From: AP-15 sp963774345 | GTDB taxonomy: Bacteria; Pseudomonadota; Alphaproteobacteria; ATCC43930; CGMCC-115725 | DNA: 64,000 nt | Assembly (NCBI GenBank): GCA_963774345.1 | Contig: CAVZFB010000039.1 | Location: 186,001-250,000 of the forward strand | Direction of reading: 5' to 3' | In this document: positions 26,728-35,071 of the stretch, in pieces | Layout of the letters: the number at the start of each line of letters is the position of its first letter | How positions within the stretch are numbered: the first letter of the stretch is position 1 | Notes under the pieces: model-generated | The model's database searches: none | What the model was told of the DNA's origin: nothing | Seen by the model: only the letters and a program-made list of their open reading frames with translations | Made by a program: the position numbers and the translations under genes

Positions 26728-27141
26728 TCACGGGAACACGATAACACCCAATCGCTTCGCAGCAGCACCCAGGTCGTTGTCTCTCGTCATCAGCGGCAGA
26801 CCACGACGCTCGGCGAGTTCGAGATACGCCGCATCGTAAGCGGTCAAATTTTCGGCTCGCGCCAACGACAGGGTCTCGCGCCAAGCGCGGGGCGTCGTCT
26901 CCTGGTCGGTCGCAATTGGCAAGTCCGAGATCAGCCTGAGCCGCCGCGCGACATCCGCCCGGCCAATCCGGCCGCGCCGTTCGGCCTGGAGGAGGACGTT
27001 GGCAACTTCCAGATGCCAAAGCCCCGGAACGATGGCGCCATCGTCACGAACGCGCTCGAACAGCCGGTCGGTTTCAGGCGACGCTTCGTCCTCAAAACAC
27101 CAAGTCAGCGCAATTGAGGAATCAACGACAGCGGCAGTCAC
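26728..27141 (-). CDS. vapC: PIN-domain toxin, VapC type
   Basis: A 137-residue PIN ribonuclease: AAVVDSSIALTWCFEDE (first Asp), WHLEVANVL (Glu) and LTAYDAAYLELA (Asp) followed by LMTRDNDLGAAA (Asp), all four acidic residues kept. GTG 27141 overlaps the antitoxin stop in a GTGA junction, which decides the start over a longer reading from 27171. It should cut tRNA or another structured RNA when its antitoxin is lost. Unlike the locus at 21.8 kb this toxin appears intact. Confidence 0.9.
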   Translation of the reverse strand: MTAAVVDSSIALTWCFEDEASPETDRLFERVRDDGAIVPGLWHLEVANVLLQAERRGRIGRADVARRLRLISDLPIATDQETTPRAWRETLSLARAENLTAYDAAYLELAERRGLPLMTRDNDLGAAAKRLGVIVFP

Positions 27142-27377
27142 GGACGCCCTTCGTCGCGCAGTTCTTTCCATGAGAGGCCGCCAAGTGTTGTGCGTTTGCG
27201 CAGCGCTTTCAGCTTTGCGAAGGCATCATTCGCCCGAGCCTGATCGATGCGGTGCGCAGCAACCAGCCGAGCGATCGGCTTGCCGTGTTTGGTGATGACC
27301 ACTTCCTCGCCCGCCATAACGCGGTCAAGCAATGCCGACAAATGCGTCTTCGCCTCGAATGTGCCAACCGTGATCAT
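27138..27377 (-). CDS. Type II antitoxin, Phd/YefM family
   Basis: A 79-residue antitoxin: MITVGTFEAKTHLSALLDRV, the Phd/YefM DNA-binding start, followed by GEEVVITKHGKPIARLV and a C-terminal toxin-binding tail with LRKRTTLGGLSWKELRDEGRP. The stop overlaps the toxin GTG by GTGA. Phd/YefM proteins repress their own promoter with the toxin as co-repressor. A short inverted repeat GCGGAC / GTCCGC (27464-27481) lies upstream, but 87 bases away, so it is not clearly the operator. Confidence 0.88.
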   Translation of the reverse strand: MITVGTFEAKTHLSALLDRVMAGEEVVITKHGKPIARLVAAHRIDQARANDAFAKLKALRKRTTLGGLSWKELRDEGRP

Positions 27378-27570
27378 CGCTCTCTGGCCCGGACTACGAT
27401 TTGGTCGGATAAGTAAACCAGAACTCGATAACTGACAAGCCCGTCTCACTCCAGGGATTTGGGCGGACATTACCGTCCGCAGCGGTCAATGATGGCGGCG
27501 GAAAAGTCCCGTCGAATTCGGATTCCGGATCGCATGGACCGGCGGCGCGCAATCTGCTAACCCGCTTCCT

Positions 27571-28974
27571 ATGCCGCTCGTTCTCTATAACTCGCTGACG
27601 CGCCGCAAGGAGGCGTTCGAACCGCTCGATCCGAATAACGTCCGCATGTATGTCTGCGGGCCGACGGTCTACGACTTCGCCCATATCGGCAATGCCCGCG
27701 CCGTGGTGGCGTTTGATCTGCTCTATCGGGTGCTGCGTCACACTTACGGCGGCCGGACACGTGCGCTATGTCCGCAACATCACCGATGTCGAGGACAAGA
27801 TCATCGCCGCCGCCCGCGAAAACGGCGAGGCAATCGACGCGCTGACCCGCCGCACAACAGCGATCTTCCATGAGGACATGACGGCGCTCGGCAATCTGCC
27901 GCCCGATATCGAGCCGCGCGCGACCGAATACATCGCGCAGATGATCGCGATGATCGAGCGGCTGATCGCCTCAGGCCATGCTTATGCGGCCGAGGGTCAC
28001 GCGCTGTTCCGGGTCGCCTCCTACGCCGAGTACGGCGCGCTGTCGCGGCGCAGCCGGGCCGACATGATCGCCGGCGCCCGGGTCGAGGTCGCGCCCTACA
28101 AGGAAGACCCCGGCGATTTCGTGCTGTGGAAGCCGTCCAGCCGACGAACAGCCGGGGTGGGACGAGCCCGTGGGGTCGCGGCCGGCCGGGCTGGCACATC
28201 GAGTGCTCGGCGATGAGCGAGAATACCCTGGGCGAGACCTTCGATATCCATGGCGGCGGGCTCGATCTGATCTTTCCGCACCATGAGAACGAGATCGCGC
28301 AGAGCGTTTGCGCCCATGACGGGCGCGGCCCCCAGGATTTCGCGCGCTACTGGATGCACAACGGCATGCTGACCGTCGGCGGCGCCAAGATGGCGAAGTC
28401 GGAGGGCAATTTCATTACCGTGCGGGATGCGTTGGGTGAAGCGCCGGGCGAGGTCATCCGCCTCGCCTTGCTCGGCAGCCATTACCGCGACCCGCTCGAT
28501 TGGACCGACCAGAAGTTGCACCAGGCGCGGCAGAGTCTCGACCGCTTTTACCGGGCGCTGACCCTGTCATGGGATTCGGTGTTCGAGCGGTTCGGCGAAG
28601 CCGATGCGGCATTCCAGCCGGTGCAAGATGCGCTTGACGACGATCTGAACACACCGCTCGCGCTGGTCCGTCTGTACGAGTTGGCCGGCGCGATCAACCG
28701 GACGAGTTCGGATGCCGAGCGCTCGGCTTTGCAGCGGGCTCTCGAGCGAGGCGGCCGGCTGATGGGCCTGCTAGAAGACAACCCATTCGACTGGCTGCGC
28801 GGCAGCGCCCAGGCCGATGCCAAGCGGATCGAGGAGCAGATCGGGCTGCGTGCGGCGGCGCGCCGCCAGCGCCGCTTCGCCGAAGCCGATCGCATTCGCG
28901 CCACACTCGCGGCCGAGGGCATATTGCTCGAAGACAAGCCGGACGGCACCACGACCTGGTGGCGCAAGGACTGA
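27571..28974 (+). pseudogene. cysS: Cysteinyl-tRNA synthetase with at least two frameshifts
   Basis: Class I synthetase charging tRNA-Cys, normally essential. Segment 1 from ATG 27571 has the zinc/CGPTVYD and HIGNAR (HIGH) motifs. It changes frame at about 27750, where GGCGGCCGGACAC seems to carry one extra C. Segment 2 in the next frame reads HVRYVRNITDVEDKII to FVLWKPSS, and near 28135 the frame returns with the original phase: GRPGWHIECSAM, DLIFPHHENEIAQS, the KMAKS form of KMSKS, and the end TWWRKD at 28974. The joined product is about 467 residues, normal length. All catalytic motifs are present, so sequence error is likely; real loss would need another copy. Confidence 0.9.
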
Positions 28975-28976
28975 CC

Positions 28977-29760
28977 ATGGCCGGGACCGATCATCGCCGC
29001 CAGGCGGTGGCGGGCGGGCCGGCGATCATCCTGGTCGAGCCGCAGCTCGGCGAGAATATCGGCACCGCGGCGCGGGCGATGATGAACTGCGCGCTCGACG
29101 ATCTGCGGCTGGTGCGGCCGCGCGACGGCTGGCCCTCGGACAGAGCGATCGCCGCGGCGAGCGGCGCCGATGTCGTGCTCGACCGGGCGCGGCTCTATCC
29201 GAGCGTACCGGCCGCGATCGCCGATCTCGTCCATGTCTATGCCGCAACCGCGCGCGACCGCGGCATGGTCCGGCGCGAGGTCACGCCGCGCCAGGCGGCG
29301 GGCGAGATGCATGCCCGACTGGCGGCTGGCGAAGCCTGCGGCGTGCTGTTCGGGCCGGAGCGCACCGGGCTCCTGAACGATGACGTAACGCTTGCCGACA
29401 CGGTGCTGACGGTGCCGCTCAACCCCGGCTTTTCGTCGCTGAACCTGGCCCAGGCGGTGATGATCGTCGGCTACGAATGGTTCACCGCCGGCGCCGAGGC
29501 GCCGTCCGAGACGCTGCACACCGGGCTGCAGCCGCCCGGCGACCAAGGACGAGCTGCTGAATTTTTTCGAGCATCTCGAAGAGGAGCTGATCCGGAACGG
29601 CTTTCTGCGCAACCGCGAAAGCCGCCCGAGCATGGTGCGCAATCTGCGCAGCCTGTTTCAGCGCGCACGATGCACCGAGCAGGAATTGCGCACCTTGCAC
29701 GGCGTCGTCACCGCCTTCGCCGGTCCGCGCGAGCGGCCGAAAGCGGCAGGGTCGGGCTAG
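28977..29760 (+). pseudogene. trmJ: tRNA/rRNA methyltransferase TrmJ-type (SpoU), frameshifted
   Basis: SpoU/SPOUT methyltransferase that makes a 2'-O-methyl nucleotide in the tRNA anticodon loop (position 32 in characterised TrmJ). ATG 28977 starts two bases after cysS. Seen: IILVEPQLGENIGTAARAM (motif 1), GVLFGPERTGLLNDD (motif 2) and VPLNPGFSSLNLAQAV (motif 3, knot). After SETLHTGLQPP the frame is lost at about 29537-29541 (CCGCCCGGCGACC has an extra base); the next frame gives TKDELLNFFEHLEEELIR and SRPSMVRNLRSLFQRA, the standard helical tail, to a TAG at 29760. The knot domain is complete even without the tail. Confidence 0.85.
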
Positions 29761-29779
29761 CCGTCGGCAGCAGCTGTAG

Positions 29780-29866
29780 CCCGTCATGGCCGGACTTGTT
29801 CCGGCCATCCACGGCTTGGGTCGCGGCGGAAGGGCGTGGGTCACCGGGACGAGCCCGGTGATGACG
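29780..29866. repeat. Pair of intergenic palindromic elements (mosaic repeat)
   Basis: Two palindromes in the gap between trmJ and the creatininase-like gene: ATGGCCGGA/TCCGGCCAT (29786-29808) with a 5-base loop, then TCACCGGG/CCCGGTGA (29841-29861) with loop ACGAG. Together they read CCCGTCATGGCCGG..CCATCCACG and GTCACCGGGACGAGCCCGG, the form of interspersed palindromes of alphaproteobacteria that is often mis-annotated as a small protein starting MAGLVPAIH. The transcript would fold into two stems; no protein is proposed. Confidence 0.6.
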
Positions 29867-29945
29867 AGTATGTGGGTATGGAGGCAAAGTCCTCGTCGTC
29901 TGTCGAATAGCGCCACGGCGGCAGCAGGGAGAGGAGGGGGAGAAG

Positions 29946-30689
29946 ATGCAGCTGCACTTGCAGACTTGGCCGGAGGTCGAGGCCTATCTCCAGACGAGCC
30001 ACGGCATCATCCTGCCGATCGGCTCGACCGAGCAGCATGGCCCGATCGGGGTGATCGGCACCGATGCGATCTGCGCCGAAATCGTCGCCCGCGGCATCGG
30101 CGAGGCGGCACCGGCGTTGGTCGGGCCGACCATCGGGGTCGGCATGGCCCAGCACCACATGGCTTTTCCCGGCTCGATCAGTCTGCGTCCGAGCACCTTG
30201 ATCGCAGTACTGCGCGACATGGTCGAATCCCTGGCGCAGCATGGTTTCGAGCGCTTCTATTTCGTCAACGGGCATGGCGGGAACATAGCCACGGTCACCG
30301 CCGCGTTTTCCGAGATCTACGCGGCGCGCAGCCTATCGCCGGCGGGGAGCCTTGTGCCGGTCAAGTGCCGGCTCAGAAACTGGTGGCAGGGCCAGGGCGT
30401 CGGGCAGTTGGCCAAAGAGCTATACGGGGACGCCGAGGGCAGCCACGCGACGCCGAGCGAGGTAGCGGTTACTCAGTTCGCGTATCCCGAGGCGATCAAA
30501 TCGGCGACGCTCGACCCGGTCATCGCGCCGCGCGGCGACTTCTCCGACGCGGCGGATTATCGCCGCAATTTTCCAGACGGCCGCATCGGCTCCAACTCGG
30601 CCTTGGCGACTCCCGAAGCGGGAAAGCGCCTCTACGAAGCGGCGGTCGCGGCGCTGACCAAGGATTACCTGAGCTGGGTCGGCGCGTAG
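29946..30689 (+). CDS. Creatininase family protein
   Basis: A 247-residue member of the creatininase/MftE-type amidohydrolase family. The metal-site pattern is clear: GSTEQHGP (Glu, His), GTDAICAE (Asp), NGHGGN (His) and EGSHATPSE (Glu). Family members open creatinine, cleave formamides or process cofactors, so the substrate is open. ATG 29946 follows a purine-rich GGGGGAGAAG. It is convergent with ligD, and its upstream gap holds the palindromic repeats. Confidence 0.88.
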   Translation: MQLHLQTWPEVEAYLQTSHGIILPIGSTEQHGPIGVIGTDAICAEIVARGIGEAAPALVGPTIGVGMAQHHMAFPGSISLRPSTLIAVLRDMVESLAQHGFERFYFVNGHGGNIATVTAAFSEIYAARSLSPAGSLVPVKCRLRNWWQGQGVGQLAKELYGDAEGSHATPSEVAVTQFAYPEAIKSATLDPVIAPRGDFSDAADYRRNFPDGRIGSNSALATPEAGKRLYEAAVAALTKDYLSWVGA

Positions 30690-30714
30690 CAGCAACCTGC
30701 GGGCAAAGCTGGGC

Positions 30715-33282
30715 TCACATGCCGAGCTTACCCCGTACCGCGCGAGTGATCGTCTGCCGTACCGCGTCGATCTCGGCCCAAGGGTCCGATTTCAGCGCCG
30801 CCAGGCGGTCGGGAATGGTCGCGACGGTAAAGCCTTCGGGCCGGACCCCGTCCTCGACCTCGCGCCAGAACAGCGGGGTCGCAATTGGCGCGCCCGGCCG
30901 CGCGCGGGTGGAATAGGCGCCGATCGCGGTGGCGCCTCGGGCATTGCGAAGATAATCGATGTAGATACGGCCTTGCCGCGCCCGCTTCGACTGGTTGGTG
31001 GTGTAGCGCTCCGGGTATTGCCCGGCGATGCGATCGGCGACCGCCTTGGTAAAGCTCTTGGCCTGATCCCAGTCGAGTTCCGGGGTCAGCGGGACGACGA
31101 CATGCAATCCCTTGCCGCCAGTGGTCTTGGCGAAACTCTGCAGCCCGAAGCCCTCGAGCGCGTCACGGATTTCGAGCGCGGCGGCGGTAACCTGCGACCA
31201 GGGCAGGCCGATATCCGGGTCGAGATCAAAGGTGATCCGGTCGGGCTGCTCGACATTGTCGACGGTCGAGCCCCAGGGGTGGATTTCGAGCACGCCGATC
31301 TGGACCAGCGAGATCAGCCCGGCCAAATCCTTGATCGCGAGGTGAGTCTCGCCATCGATTTTTATTGGCACGATCGCCTTGGGCGTGCCGGCGCCGGCGT
31401 GCTTCTGGAAGAAAGTCTCTCCGCCGAGGCCGGTCGGGCAGCGCACCACGCTCAACGGCCGTTGCACCAGCTCGGGCAATGCCCAGTCGCGGTTGTCGCG
31501 GTAATAGCGCGCCAGATCGAGTTTGGTGATGCCCTCCGCCGGATAGAGGACGCGATTGGGATTGCTTAGCCTCACCCCTTCGAATTCGGTGCTGCCGTCG
31601 CGGGCAGTGCGCCGCGCAGTCACCGGCTTTGCCGCCGCTGCGGGGACGGTCGGCGCCGGCATATCGGTATCCCGCACAATTTCGGCTGCGCTCTTGTCCT
31701 CGCGCAGCCCGAGGAACGTCGCGTGCCGCAACACCTTGTCGGCCGTCCAGTTGCCATAGCGCACCTCGGCGACCAGCGCCGGTTCGGTCCAGTGCACCCC
31801 CTTGAGCGACGCGCCCTTAGGCAACGCGGTGACCAGGGCGTTAGCGCGCGCGAGCGGTTCGAGCTGCGCCCTGAGCGCCGACAGTTGGGCGTCGGCGAAG
31901 CCGGTGCCGACGCGGCCGGCATAATGCAGGCTGCCCCTTGGGTCATAATAGCCGAGCAGCAGGGCGCCCAGGCCGCGCCGGCCGGCGGCGGGCTCGGTAA
32001 AGCCGATTACGATGAACTCGTCGCGGTTGACGCATTTGACCTTGACCCAATCGTTGCTGCGCCCCGGCCGGTAGGGCCGGTCGCGGCGCTTGGAAACGAT
32101 GCCTTCCAGGCCATAGCCGCAAGCGTGGCGAAGCAGTTCGGGGCCGCGGCCGACCTGGTGATCGCTGTAGCGCAGCATGCCAGTGGAGTGGGGCGGAACC
32201 AGTTCGGCCAGCAGCGCCTTGCGGTCTTCGAGCGCAGCCCCGGTCAGGTCGTAGCCATCGAGGTGAAGCAAGTCGAACGCGTAGAAAACCAGCGGATCGG
32301 TGCGTTCGTTGGAGATCGCGTCCTGCAGATGGCCGAAATCGGTCGTGCCGTCCGCTTCGAGATGGACGATCTCGCCGTCGATCAGCGCGGCGGTAAGAGG
32401 CAGCTCGGCGAGCCTCGCGGCAAGCGCCGGAAACTTTCCCGTCCAATCGAGCGTGTTGCGTGTCAATAGCTGCGCCTTTCCGTCGCGGACCCGGACGAGC
32501 AGCCGATAGCCGTCATATTTGATCTCGTGAAACCATTGGGGTCCGTCCGGCGCCTGGTCGGCCGCGGTCGCCAGTTGCGGCTTGGGGTCGGCGGCCATCC
32601 GCCCCTTTTTGGCCCCGGGAACGCGCGCGATCCGGGCTTGGGGCTTCGGTTCGGCCACCGCGAGGCCCCGTTCTTCGCCGTTCGGTCCCCAGACCCGATC
32701 GCGATCGGCGGCGATCTCTTCAAGCGCGCGGCCGGTGGCGACGCTGCACGGGTTGTCGGCAACGATCGCGTCACCGCTCTGCGGCATCGCCGCGGCGTCG
32801 CGCTCCTTGATCAGCAGCCAGTTCTCGTTGTGCCGGCCGGCGTGTTTTCCGCCCATCCGCACCAACGCCCACTTGCCGTGCAATTTCTCGCCATCGAGCA
32901 CGAATTTGAGATTGCCCTTGGCATAGGCCGCTTCCGGGTCGGGCTCCACCGGGGTCCAGGTCCCGCGATCCCAGATTAGCGCAGTCCCGGCGCCGTATTG
33001 CTTTTCGGGAATGACCCCTTCGAACCCGCCATATTCCAGCGGGTGGTCTTCGACATGGATCGCCAGGCGCTTTTCGGCAGGATCGAGGCTCGGACCCTTC
33101 GGCACCGCCCAGCTCTTCAACACACCGTCGAGCTCGAGCCGGAAATCGTAATGCAGCCGGCGCGCGGCATGCTTCTGGATCACAAACGACAGCGGCCGCG
33201 CTGCACTCTTGCGCGCCACGACGCCTGCCGGCTCGGGCGTCTTCGCGAAATCGCGTTTGCGTCTGTACTCGGTGAGCGCCAT
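30715..33282 (-). CDS. ligD: ATP-dependent DNA ligase D, non-homologous end joining
   Basis: Three-domain end-joining enzyme of 855 residues. Residues about 20-165 are the 3'-phosphoesterase (HYDFRLELDGVLKSWAVPKG and VEDHPLEYGGFEG). Residues about 230-520 are the ligase with the nucleotidyl Lys255 in EIKYDGYRLLVRV. Residues about 560-845 are the primase-polymerase (RVLYPAEGITKLDLARYY; TFDLDPD aspartates). The phosphoesterase-ligase-polymerase order follows the Pseudomonas type. ATG 33282 (MALTEYRRKRDF) is chosen over upstream in-frame starts because the phosphoesterase begins here. It is divergent from ku with 105 bases between them, so the pair likely shares a promoter region and joins broken DNA ends with Ku. 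Confidence 0.96.
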   Translation of the reverse strand: MALTEYRRKRDFAKTPEPAGVVARKSAARPLSFVIQKHAARRLHYDFRLELDGVLKSWAVPKGPSLDPAEKRLAIHVEDHPLEYGGFEGVIPEKQYGAGTALIWDRGTWTPVEPDPEAAYAKGNLKFVLDGEKLHGKWALVRMGGKHAGRHNENWLLIKERDAAAMPQSGDAIVADNPCSVATGRALEEIAADRDRVWGPNGEERGLAVAEPKPQARIARVPGAKKGRMAADPKPQLATAADQAPDGPQWFHEIKYDGYRLLVRVRDGKAQLLTRNTLDWTGKFPALAARLAELPLTAALIDGEIVHLEADGTTDFGHLQDAISNERTDPLVFYAFDLLHLDGYDLTGAALEDRKALLAELVPPHSTGMLRYSDHQVGRGPELLRHACGYGLEGIVSKRRDRPYRPGRSNDWVKVKCVNRDEFIVIGFTEPAAGRRGLGALLLGYYDPRGSLHYAGRVGTGFADAQLSALRAQLEPLARANALVTALPKGASLKGVHWTEPALVAEVRYGNWTADKVLRHATFLGLREDKSAAEIVRDTDMPAPTVPAAAAKPVTARRTARDGSTEFEGVRLSNPNRVLYPAEGITKLDLARYYRDNRDWALPELVQRPLSVVRCPTGLGGETFFQKHAGAGTPKAIVPIKIDGETHLAIKDLAGLISLVQIGVLEIHPWGSTVDNVEQPDRITFDLDPDIGLPWSQVTAAALEIRDALEGFGLQSFAKTTGGKGLHVVVPLTPELDWDQAKSFTKAVADRIAGQYPERYTTNQSKRARQGRIYIDYLRNARGATAIGAYSTRARPGAPIATPLFWREVEDGVRPEGFTVATIPDRLAALKSDPWAEIDAVRQTITRAVRGKLGM

Positions 33283-33346
33283 GGGAGCGATCGATCGGTG
33301 GAAGCGTTGACGTTTGGTTGACGCTGGCCGCGACGTTGCGGAGCGC

Positions 33347-33357
33347 CACATAATGTG
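33347..33357. promoter_or_regulatory. Palindrome CACATAATGTG between ku and ligD
   Basis: A perfect 11-base palindrome (5-base arms, centre A) in the 105-base divergent gap, 30 bases upstream of the ku ATG and 64 upstream of the ligD start. It could be an operator for both genes. Such short palindromes also occur by chance. Confidence 0.3.
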
Positions 33358-33387
33358 CATTCTAAGGCGGCAATATAGGAGATCGGC

Positions 33388-34380
33388 ATGCCGCGCGCGA
33401 GTTGGAGCGGGTTTTTGCGTCTTTCTCTCGTCACCTGCCCGGTCTATCTGACCCCGGCGACGACCGAAGCGAAGCGGATCAGGCTCAATCAGCTCAATTC
33501 AAAGACCGGAAACCGGCTTTCGCAGCGTCTTGTCGACTCCAAGACCGGCGAAGAAGTCGGCCGCGACCAGATCGTCAAAGGTTACGAATTCGATCGCGAC
33601 CGCTACGTTACGATCGATGAAGACGAGTTGAAGGAATTGCAGGTCGAGTCGTCGAAGATCATCGATCTCGACCGCTTTGTCAGCCGCGACGAGGTCGATC
33701 CGCTTTATCTCGATGCCCCCTATTACGTCTATCCCGAGGGTGATCTCGCGGCCGAAACCTTCCGGGTGATCGGCGAGGCGATGGCGCACACCAACAAGGT
33801 CGGCCTAGGCCGCATCACGATGTCAGGCCGCGAACGGCCGGTTCTGGTCGAACCGCGCGGCGAAGGGCTGTTGATGTCGCAGCTGCGCAGCAGCGACGAA
33901 GTTCGCCCGGCGGAATTTGCCCATAAACAGGAAGAGCAGATCGACCCGGATCTGGTGGCCCTCGCCGAGACCATCATCGAGCGCAAATCCGGCACGTTCG
34001 AGCCGGCTGCGTTTCACGACCGCTATCAGGACGCGTTACGCGCATTGGTCGACAGCAAGCTAAAGGGGGAGGTGGCGGAATCGTCGCAGTCGATCGAAGA
34101 GCCACCCAAGGTGGTCAATTTGATGGACGCGCTAAAGCGCAGCCTCGCCCGCGAGGAGGCCTCCGCCCCGCAAAGGACCGCCGCTGCATCATCGGCCAAG
34201 CGGCCGCGGCCGTCTGCCGACCGGCGGCAGCCGCCGCTCTTGCTGCCGGTATCGGGCGGGCGGGGTGCGAAGGCCGAGCCCGAGGCTCAGCCGGTGGTGC
34301 CGGTTGCCGCGAAACGCCGTAAAGCCAAGGCGGAAGCCCCGGCTGCGCCGGCCGAGACCGAGCGGCGACGGAAGGCCTGA
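33388..34380 (+). CDS. ku: Ku DNA end-binding protein
   Basis: Bacterial Ku that rings around DNA ends and recruits LigD. The 330-residue protein starts MPRASWSGFLRLSLVTCPVY, has the core GNRLSQRLVDSKTGEEV, ITMSGRERPVLVEPRGEGLL and FHDRYQDALRALVDSKLKG, then a long Lys/Arg/Pro/Ala tail from about residue 255 ending ETERRRKA. Basic tails of this kind in bacterial Ku help bind DNA and internal sites. ATG 33388 has AGGAGA before it. The neighbouring ligD confirms a working NHEJ pathway. Confidence 0.96.
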   Translation: MPRASWSGFLRLSLVTCPVYLTPATTEAKRIRLNQLNSKTGNRLSQRLVDSKTGEEVGRDQIVKGYEFDRDRYVTIDEDELKELQVESSKIIDLDRFVSRDEVDPLYLDAPYYVYPEGDLAAETFRVIGEAMAHTNKVGLGRITMSGRERPVLVEPRGEGLLMSQLRSSDEVRPAEFAHKQEEQIDPDLVALAETIIERKSGTFEPAAFHDRYQDALRALVDSKLKGEVAESSQSIEEPPKVVNLMDALKRSLAREEASAPQRTAAASSAKRPRPSADRRQPPLLLPVSGGRGAKAEPEAQPVVPVAAKRRKAKAEAPAAPAETERRRKA

Positions 34381-34390
34381 ACCCCGATCC

Positions 34391-35026
34391 TCAAACTGCG
34401 GGTTGCGCCAGCAGCGCGGCGACCACCGGCCCAAAGTCAAAACGCCCGCGCTTCAGATCATGACCGGCGCCTGCTATCGGGATAATCTCGATATGGGCCG
34501 GGATCAGCGAAACCGCCGAGCGTAACTCTTGGGGCGAGCCGAACGGATCGCTGGCACCGTGGACGAATACCGCCCGGACGCGCAGCCGGGGAAAGTGCTC
34601 GATGCGCAACCGGTCAGGCTTACCCGGCGGATGCAGCGGGTAGGAGAACAGCAGCAGCGCCGACGCTATCTCGGGTTCGTCCGCGGCGAGCATCGTCGCT
34701 TGGCGTCCGCCATAGGATTGCCCACCGAGAAATATCTGCCCCGGCACGAGGCCGCGCATCGCCTCGACAGCGTGTCGCAAGCCCTCGCGGTCAGCGGCGG
34801 CCGTCGACGGAGACGGCGGCCCGGTCGCCCGTCGCTGGCGAAACGGCAGATCGCAGCGCAACACCGCCACATCCTCGGCGCAAAAGGCTTCGGCGGACGC
34901 GATCAATAACGGTGAGCGGCAATTGCCGCCGGCGCCGTGGGTCAGCACCAACGCATGCGCACCCGTGCGCTCCGGCCGATGCAGAAAGCCACGAACACCG
35001 GGCTGCTCGAACGGAATGACGCTCAC
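34391..35026 (-). CDS. Alpha/beta hydrolase, KANL3/Tex30 type
   Basis: A 211-residue alpha/beta hydrolase. The oxyanion loop LTHGAGG, the nucleophile elbow LGGQSYGGRQATM (G-x-S-x-G), the acid in VHGASDPFG and the final His in GAGHDLKRG give a complete Ser-Asp-His triad. The start is taken as GTG 35026 because AGGAGA is six bases before it; an ATG at 35068 in the same frame would add 14 residues with no such site. Its upstream neighbour on the same strand is the aldo/keto reductase at 35072, possibly an operon. Substrate unknown. Confidence 0.85.
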   Translation of the reverse strand: MSVIPFEQPGVRGFLHRPERTGAHALVLTHGAGGNCRSPLLIASAEAFCAEDVAVLRCDLPFRQRRATGPPSPSTAAADREGLRHAVEAMRGLVPGQIFLGGQSYGGRQATMLAADEPEIASALLLFSYPLHPPGKPDRLRIEHFPRLRVRAVFVHGASDPFGSPQELRSAVSLIPAHIEIIPIAGAGHDLKRGRFDFGPVVAALLAQPAV

Positions 35027-35071
35027 ACCGTCTCCTGTCCCTATTCGATCGCGGCCATCGGCTCCCATGGG

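Noticed and set aside
29786..30916. A + strand frame beginning MAGLVPAIHGLG that runs over the creatininase gene
   Set aside because: The start is the palindromic repeat and the remainder is out of frame with the clear creatininase gene.
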